NCBI GenBank assembly: GCA_934643185.1
Contig: CAKUBN010000015.1
Location: forward strand, 1-46,421
DNA from: an uncultured Eubacteriales bacterium
Lineage (GTDB): Bacteria > Bacillota > Clostridia > Oscillospirales > Acutalibacteraceae
Direction of reading: 5' to 3'
Length of the DNA stretch: 46,421 nucleotides
Positions 42,090 through 46,421 of this stretch are shown piece after piece. The position numbers and the translations under genes were made by a program. Under the pieces are notes generated by a model that saw only the letters and a program-made list of their open reading frames with translations, searched no databases and had not been told where the DNA came from. Position 1 is the first letter of the stretch; each line of letters begins with the position of its first letter.

Positions 42090-42147
42090 GTTCTGTTTCC
42101 TTTCAATGTTTTGCTTTTCTTCAGTATAACACGGTTTTTAAAAATAG

Positions 42148-42184
42148 AAAAGCACCTGCTTTTGCGATTTCAAAGAGCAGGTGC
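42148..42184 (-). terminator. Rho-independent terminator of surE
   Basis: GCACCTGCT (42152-42160) pairs with AGCAGGTGC (42176-42184); on the minus strand the stem is followed by TTTT (42151-42148) then CTATTT. Confidence 0.7.
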
Positions 42185-42202
42185 AAAATCTGTATGTTTT
42201 TA

Positions 42203-42916
42203 TTATCGCACATTCGTCACGGTGCCGACGGCGACGTAGTTGTCGCACACTGCGCCAAGGTCGGTGCCTTCGCTGCCGTGCCAGTTTCTGCCGGGCACGA
42301 CCGTGTATTCCACCGTGCCGTCCCCGAGTGTTTTGCAGGTGAAGCTGTCCGTGTAAAAATCATCCTGCGAAACGGCGCAGCCGTGCTTTACACCCTTGCA
42401 GTCTTCTGGTGCGCAGCCGGGAAAGTTGATATTCCAAACCGTGTTTTGCGGCAGAGGTTTATCAATATATTCACCGATGAGCTCACGCAAGTAGCGGTCG
42501 GTCACGGGATGATAATCGAGGTTGGCCTGGGAAAGCGCGATGGCGTGGATTCCCCAGAAAGCGGCCTCCAGCGCAGCGCCCGCCGTGCCGGAATACTGAA
42601 TATCGCCGGAAATATTGTAGCCGTTATTGATGCCGGAAAGCACAACGTCAGGCTTGCGACCGAGCAGATGGATGCCCACGCGCACACAGTCCACCGGCAC
42701 GCCGCTGCATTCGTATGCCTTTACGCCGTCCATGTAACCCGGACGCTCGCGCACGTAAAGCGGCTCTAAATACGTTACGCTGTGCGATTTGCCGCTGCGC
42801 TGGCTCTCCGGTGCGACGACCCACACTTCGCCGAATGCTTTTGCTGTCTCCGCCAGCTGGCGAATGCCGCCTGCGTCAATGCCATCGTCATTCGTAATTA
42901 AGATCAGTCTGCCCAT
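42203..42916 (-). CDS. surE: 5'/3'-nucleotidase SurE
   Basis: A 237-residue metal-dependent nucleotidase that dephosphorylates nucleoside monophosphates. The active-site motif LITNDDGID is at about residues 5-13, with VVAPESQRSGKSHS near 32-45, VLSGINNGYNISGDIQYSGTAGAA near 91-114, and VWNINFPGC near 159-167. GGAGGAG lies close to ATG 42916; the in-frame ATG at 42937 has no such site. Confidence 0.95.
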   Translation of the reverse strand: MGRLILITNDDGIDAGGIRQLAETAKAFGEVWVVAPESQRSGKSHSVTYLEPLYVRERPGYMDGVKAYECSGVPVDCVRVGIHLLGRKPDVVLSGINNGYNISGDIQYSGTAGAALEAAFWGIHAIALSQANLDYHPVTDRYLRELIGEYIDKPLPQNTVWNINFPGCAPEDCKGVKHGCAVSQDDFYTDSFTCKTLGDGTVEYTVVPGRNWHGSEGTDLGAVCDNYVAVGTVTNVR

Positions 42917-43066
42917 GTTTGCTCCTCCGTCGTGCAAAAACTTTTCGCTTGAAGTATACCATATCTATTTCGACAAGTCCAGGCGGAGATTCAAAATTCC
43001 GCTTTGTCATATCTGCTTATAATTATTAAAATTTTGAAAATTATATAGAAATATAGCACAATTTTC

Positions 43067-43094
43067 TTGCAAAAGAAGCAAATTGCGGTATAAT
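43067..43094 (+). promoter_or_regulatory. promoter of the GH20 gene
   Basis: TTGCAA (43067-43072), a 16-base spacer and TATAAT (43089-43094), about 100 bases before the start codon. Confidence 0.7.
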
Positions 43095-43113
43095 GTTCTT
43101 AATAGAACAAAAA

Positions 43114-43176
43114 GGCTGCGGTTCGGTTGCAGCCGAGGAGAAGTTGTAAAAGGGCAAGCGTGTTATTCGTTTGCCC
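43114..43176 (+). promoter_or_regulatory. two hairpins in the GH20 leader
   Basis: GGCTGC/GCAGCC (43114-43119, 43129-43134) and GGGCAAGCG/CGTTTGCCC (43152-43160, 43068+100 to 43176, one G-U pair) lie between the promoter and the ribosome binding site. Neither is followed by a U run, so they are not terminators; they may stabilise or regulate the mRNA. Confidence 0.4.
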
Positions 43177-43195
43177 GAAGAAAGGAATCTTGCTT

Positions 43196-44824
43196 ATGTT
43201 GAATCTTATTCCCGCGCCGCGCGGATCGGTGCACATGCAGGAGGGCAGTGTGAAGCTGCCGGAGACCGTCACCGTTTCGCTCGGTGATTTTGCACCGTGG
43301 TGCCTTGAGGCATTTGCTGCAAGACTGGACGGCCACGTGGAGACCGCCGAAAACGGGTTTATCACGCTGAAAAAGGCCGATATCGCAAAAGAGGGCTACA
43401 AGCTGACCGTCACAAAGGACGGCATCACCGTGGAAGCGGCGGACGAAAGCGGCGCCGTATGGGCGCTGACGACTGTCACGGAGCTTACAGCAGAGGGCGA
43501 AGCGCTGCCAATTGTCACCATTGAAGACGCACCGCACTACGGTCATCGCGGCCTGTCGCTTGACTGCTCCCGTCATTTCTTTACGGCGGACGAAGTGAAA
43601 AAGGTCATCGACCAGATGACGCGTGTGAAGCTGAATGTTCTGCACTGGCATCTTGTAGATGACCAGGGCTGGCGCATCGAGTGCAAAACGCTGCCGCTGC
43701 TGCACGAAACGACCGGCACGTATTACACGCAGGAGGAGATCAGGAGCATTATCGAATATGCCCGCGTGCGCGGCATGGAGATCATCCCGGAAATCGATAT
43801 GCCGGGCCACGCCAGATCGATGATTGCGGCATACCCGCATTTGAGCTGCTTTGGCGAAAAAACGGAGCTGTGCCAGTTTGGCGGCATTTTTGAGAAAATT
43901 CTCTGCCCCGGTAAGGACGAAACATTCGAGTTTATCGAAAAGCTTCTGACAGAAGTCTGCGCACTGTTCCCGGACGACCGCTTCCACATCGGCGGTGACG
44001 AAGCGCCGAAGACCGAATGGAAAAAATGCCCGCACTGCAAGGCGCGCATGGAAGCGCTTGGCCTTACCGATTATGAAGATTTGCAGGGCTACTTCACGAA
44101 GCGTGTCGTCGCTATTCTCAAAAAGCACGGCAAGCGCGCCGTCTGCTGGAACGACGTTCTGGAATCGAAAGACGTCGATACCGAAAACGTCGTGCAGTAT
44201 TGGACGGCGCAGCACGAGGCGCCGGTGCCGGCGTTCATCGAGCGCGGCGGCAAGGTGATCTTCTCCAACATGGTCGGCTTGTATCTCGATTACCCGCACG
44301 GCATCAACTCGCTGCATAAGGTCTACCACTATCAGCCGATCGTCATGGGCAAGAGCTATGCAGATAGCCCGAACATGCTTGGCTACGAAGCCGCACTGTG
44401 GACGGAGCAGGTGGAAACGCCGGAGCACCTTGAAGAAATGCTGTTCCCGCGTCTGTATGCACTTGCCGAGATCGCGTGGAACGAAGCCGGCGATTACGCA
44501 GAGTTCGAGAAGCGCGTGGAAAAGAAAGTGGACGTCGCCGTGAAGCAGGGCATCAACTGCACCAGAAAGGGCGAGTGGGACTTGACGGGCGAAGCGCGCG
44601 TGAAGAGCGGCATCAAGTTCATTGCGGGCATGCTGAATCCCACGGGCGAAGGCAAGCCGTGCACGGACGCCGACCGCGAAATGGTACGCCCGGTGCTGGA
44701 GCGCTATACGCAGACATGGTTCGAGCCGGAGGATCTGCCGTATCTCGTGCAGGATGACGACATCGTCGCCGCAGCAAAGAGCCTGATGAAGTACCTCAAT
44801 ATCCTCGGCACAACGCAGGGATAA
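43196..44824 (+). CDS. beta-N-acetylhexosaminidase, glycoside hydrolase family 20
   Basis: A 542-residue GH20 enzyme that removes terminal GlcNAc or GalNAc by substrate-assisted catalysis. A non-catalytic N-terminal domain (about 1-110) precedes the barrel, which begins at YGHRGLSLDCSRHFF. HWHLVDDQGWR is near 150-160, EIDMPGHARS near 200, and the catalytic Asp-Glu pair lies in FHIGGDEAPK near 262-271. The last 75 residues are helical. It has no signal peptide, so cytosolic action on imported glycans such as mucin or milk oligosaccharide fragments is likely. AAAGGA lies 9 bases before ATG 43196. Confidence 0.94.
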   Translation: MLNLIPAPRGSVHMQEGSVKLPETVTVSLGDFAPWCLEAFAARLDGHVETAENGFITLKKADIAKEGYKLTVTKDGITVEAADESGAVWALTTVTELTAEGEALPIVTIEDAPHYGHRGLSLDCSRHFFTADEVKKVIDQMTRVKLNVLHWHLVDDQGWRIECKTLPLLHETTGTYYTQEEIRSIIEYARVRGMEIIPEIDMPGHARSMIAAYPHLSCFGEKTELCQFGGIFEKILCPGKDETFEFIEKLLTEVCALFPDDRFHIGGDEAPKTEWKKCPHCKARMEALGLTDYEDLQGYFTKRVVAILKKHGKRAVCWNDVLESKDVDTENVVQYWTAQHEAPVPAFIERGGKVIFSNMVGLYLDYPHGINSLHKVYHYQPIVMGKSYADSPNMLGYEAALWTEQVETPEHLEEMLFPRLYALAEIAWNEAGDYAEFEKRVEKKVDVAVKQGINCTRKGEWDLTGEARVKSGIKFIAGMLNPTGEGKPCTDADREMVRPVLERYTQTWFEPEDLPYLVQDDDIVAAAKSLMKYLNILGTTQG

Positions 44825-44841
44825 TTTAAAGAAGCAGAAAG

Positions 44842-44875
44842 CGGCTTTGCGGGTAAAAACGTAAAGCCGTTTTTT
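44842..44875 (+). terminator. Rho-independent terminator after GH20
   Basis: CGGCTTTGCG (44842-44851) pairs with CGTAAAGCCG (44860-44869, one G-U pair), followed by TTTTTT. Confidence 0.85.
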
Positions 44876-44903
44876 GCATTTTGCTGCCGAAAAGCGAACG
44901 AAT

Positions 44904-45114
44904 AAAGTTTTGATCAAACTTTTTCAAAAGTTTGTGGTTTCCAAAGGCAAAGCCTTTGGTCGAGCTCCGCAGAGCTCGAAACCCTTTTGCCTCCCAAAAA
45001 ATCAGGACAAGGGAGCAAGCAATGCTTCGCATTGCTGAACAGTCTAGCGGACTGTTTGTTCATGGGAGACCCAATTAGGGGGTCTCCCAAACAGCGAACA
45101 GCGTGGGCTGTTCG
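44904..45114 (-). repeat. hairpin-mosaic intergenic repeat, copy D (inverted, longest)
   Basis: Reverse orientation relative to copies A-C. In plus coordinates: AAAGTTT/AAACTTTT/AAAAGTTT alternatives at 44904-44933, 44941-44959 (CCAAAGGC/GCCTTTGG, loop AAA), 44960-44979 (TCGAGCTC/GAGCTCGA, loop CGCA), 45018-45036 (AGCAATGC/GCATTGCT, identical to copy A), 45038-45056 (AACAGTC/GACTGTT), 45063-45089 (TGGGAGACCC/GGGTCTCCCA) and 45095-45114 (CGAACAGC/GCTGTTCG). It occupies the GH20-perR gap up to about 45,120; 45,120-45,320 is AT-rich with nothing I can name. Confidence 0.85.
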
Positions 45115-45325
45115 AAAAAAGAGAAAACCATAAAGATGCGCCAAAACTGTAACCTCGTTTTCACGAAAAAGACACAAATAGGGCTATACTATAGTAAATA
45201 AAAGAACGAATGCGGGAAAAGATACGAAAATAAGCGGCTCAAATAACCCTGGAAAGCATCACCAAAATAGAAAATTCCATGTGGAACCGCTTCCGTTCAC
45301 AATTTGTTTACAAAATAATAATGAA

Positions 45326-45338
45326 AATAATAATTATT
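45326..45338. promoter_or_regulatory. Fur/PerR-type operator
   Basis: AATAAT-A-ATTATT, a perfect 6-1-6 inverted repeat containing ATAATnATTAT, the core of the Per box (TTATAATnATTATAA). It ends 4 bases upstream of the perR -35 element, so autoregulation is likely. Confidence 0.6.
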
Positions 45339-45342
45339 ACTA

Positions 45343-45371
45343 TTTACAAATCGAAAAAGGCGTGCTATAAT
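45343..45371 (+). promoter_or_regulatory. promoter of perR-rubrerythrin
   Basis: TTTACA (45343-45348), a 17-base spacer and TATAAT (45366-45371). The predicted transcript begins near 45378. Confidence 0.75.
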
Positions 45372-45417
45372 AGTGTCAACAAGTGAGGGAGAAAGAAATC
45401 CCACAAACCTAAAGGAG

Positions 45418-45828
45418 GTGAAGCCGACGCCGGAAAAGTTCAGCCGAAAGCGAGAAGCGATCTACAATGCACTGCGCGCCACAACGGTGCACCCAACAGC
45501 AGAGTGGCTCTACGATACGCTGCGGCCCGAATATCCCGACCTTAGCCTCGGCACAGTTTACCGCAATCTTAAAAAGTTCTGTGCAGAGGGCAAAGCGAGA
45601 AGCGTCGGCGTCATCAACGGGCAGGAGCATTTCGACGGCGATACTTCGGCACACAGCCACTTCGTCTGCGACTGCTGCGGGCGCGTGCTCGATATCTTTG
45701 AACCGCTTGTGGACAGCAAAACGATCGAGCGCATCGAGGCAGAGCACGGGTTTACAGTTACAAAAGAAGACCTGCTGTTCGGCGGCGTGTGCGCCGAATG
45801 CAAAGAAACAAAAAATAAAACGGCTTAA
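45418..45828 (+). CDS. perR: Fur-family peroxide-responsive regulator, PerR-like
   Basis: A 136-residue (from GTG 45418) metalloregulator: an N-terminal winged helix (SRKREAIYNALRAT; VYRNLKKFCAEGKA) and a C-terminal metal and dimer domain. Structural zinc Cys pairs are CDCCG and CAEC. Regulatory-site residues match PerR: His in TVHPTAEW, Asp in HFDGD, His-x-His in SAHSHF, and Asp in VLDIF where Fur has Glu. It is followed by rubrerythrin, a classic PerR target, and preceded by a Per-type box. The start is uncertain: no ATG exists, an in-frame GTG at 45373 lies upstream of the predicted transcript start, and GTG 45418 overlaps the AAAGGAGG motif. Confidence 0.8.
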   Translation: MKPTPEKFSRKREAIYNALRATTVHPTAEWLYDTLRPEYPDLSLGTVYRNLKKFCAEGKARSVGVINGQEHFDGDTSAHSHFVCDCCGRVLDIFEPLVDSKTIERIEAEHGFTVTKEDLLFGGVCAECKETKNKTA

Positions 45829-45874
45829 AAGCCGCAAATAAAAAATCAAATTAAATTTTCAGGAGGATTTTATC

Positions 45875-46421
45875 ATGGCAAAGTTTGTATGCACCGTATG
45901 TGGTTACGTTTTTGAAGGCGAAGCAGCTCCGGAGTTCTGCCCGGTATGTAAGGCGCCGGCTTCCAAGTTCACGAAGCAGGAAGAGAACATGACTTGGGCC
46001 GCTGAGCATGTTGTTGGCGTTGCACAGGGCGTCAGCGAGGATATCCTCGAAGACCTCCGCGCAAACTTCCAGGGCGAGTGCAGTGAGGTTGGTATGTACC
46101 TTGCAATGGCAAGAGTTGCACACCGTGAGGGTTACCCGGAGATCGGCCTCTACTGGGAAAAGGCTGCTTACGAAGAAGCAGAGCACGCTGCAAAGTTCGC
46201 AGAGCTGCTCGGCGAAGTTGTGACGGACAGCACGAAGAAGAACCTCGAGATGCGTGTTGAGGCTGAGAACGGCGCAACCGCTGGCAAGTTCGACCTCGCA
46301 AAGCGCGCTAAGGCTGCAAACCTCGACGCTATCCATGACACCGTTCACGAAATGGCCCGCGACGAGGCCCGCCACGGCAAGGCATTTGCAGGTCTGCTGA
46401 AGAGATATTTCGGCGATAAGT
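45875..46421 (+). CDS. reverse rubrerythrin (rubredoxin domain first)
   Basis: A 182-residue protein, complete except that the window ends on the first base of the stop codon. Rubredoxin Cys pairs C6/C9 and C22/C25 (FVCTVCGY...FCPVCK) come first, then a ferritin-like diiron domain with the ligand motifs ECSE, EEAEH and a final DEARH. The N-terminal rubredoxin distinguishes reverse from classical rubrerythrin. In Clostridium acetobutylicum such proteins are peroxide- and oxygen-reducing enzymes under PerR control. AGGAGG lies 8 bases before the ATG, 46 bases after perR with no terminator between. Confidence 0.94.
   Translation, partial: MAKFVCTVCGYVFEGEAAPEFCPVCKAPASKFTKQEENMTWAAEHVVGVAQGVSEDILEDLRANFQGECSEVGMYLAMARVAHREGYPEIGLYWEKAAYEEAEHAAKFAELLGEVVTDSTKKNLEMRVEAENGATAGKFDLAKRAKAANLDAIHDTVHEMARDEARHGKAFAGLLKRYFGDK

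Noticed and set aside
43163..44917. Open frame of 584 codons antisense to the GH20 gene, longer than that gene itself
   Set aside because: Composition is typical of antisense shadows, it runs over the GH20 promoter leader and terminator, and the GH20 motifs on the plus strand are complete.
44904..45114. Miniature transposable element (MITE)
   Set aside because: No terminal inverted repeats enclosing the whole unit and no target-site duplication could be seen; the unit is a string of local hairpins. Not fully excluded without other genome copies.
1..46421. tRNA or rRNA genes
   Set aside because: No cloverleaf-like segment with a CCA end or rRNA-like sequence was noticed in the gaps read by eye; a dedicated search was not possible.

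Overview
The window looks like a chromosomal segment of a spore-forming, low-oxygen Firmicute of the class Clostridia, probably close to Ruminococcaceae/Oscillospiraceae. This is inferred from gene content and order, not from a database search. The main evidence is: a mother-cell sigma factor gene (sigK) with no intervening element; a spoVB-like/mazG/HU/yabO/yabP/yabQ/divIC/yabR run; a Fur-family PerR-like gene next to a rubredoxin-first ('reverse') rubrerythrin; a type 1B pyrD/pyrK pair; and strong AAAGGAGG-type ribosome binding sites with TTGACA/TATAAT-type promoters in AT-rich gaps between GC-rich genes.

Layout. 1-900: a small His/Glu-rich membrane protein (minus strand) and the first copy of a hairpin-mosaic repeat. 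900-8,220: a tight operon recJ - rsh (RelA/SpoT) - metallo-beta-lactamase hydrolase - hemZ - uridine-kinase-like. 8,270-13,950: a zinc-ribbon protein, then the sporulation/division cluster. 14,000-14,770: the ribosome hibernation factor hpf behind a structured leader. 14,820-21,300: a translationally coupled polysaccharide-control module (degenerate Wzz/BY-kinase with a tyrosine-rich tail, PHP-type tyrosine phosphatase, secreted Ig-like protein, intact Wzz/BY-kinase), followed by a LytR-CpsA-Psr protein whose tail is frameshifted. 21,330-26,640: DUF218 protein, pyrC-pyrF-pyrK-pyrD and a histidine phosphatase. 26,570-27,310: sigK. 27,350-34,480 (minus strand): a class II UvrA paralogue with recQ, and a transglutaminase-like protein with mgtE. 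35,100-44,830: sugar and glycan genes (uxuA, a Gfo/Idh/MocA oxidoreductase, a LacA-like acetyltransferase, GH42, GH20) interspersed with degV, ruvX and surE. 44,900-46,421: the largest hairpin mosaic, then perR and reverse rubrerythrin, the latter ending one base into its stop codon at the window edge.

Two observations stand out. First, the sigK ribosome binding site and ATG lie inside a roughly 27-bp hairpin, and a sigma-E-like promoter is placed so that its transcripts would start at the hairpin apex. This predicts that read-through RNA from the upstream operon is silent and that only the sporulation transcript is translated. Second, four intergenic mosaics of tandem short hairpins (about 499-713, 34,722-34,907, 37,676-37,834 and 44,904-45,114) share fixed loops and spacers, while their stem sequences differ between copies yet stay complementary in three of the four. 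A third, smaller point is the apparent division of labour in the polysaccharide module: the protein with the tyrosine tail has lost its ATP-binding motifs, and the protein with intact motifs has no tail.
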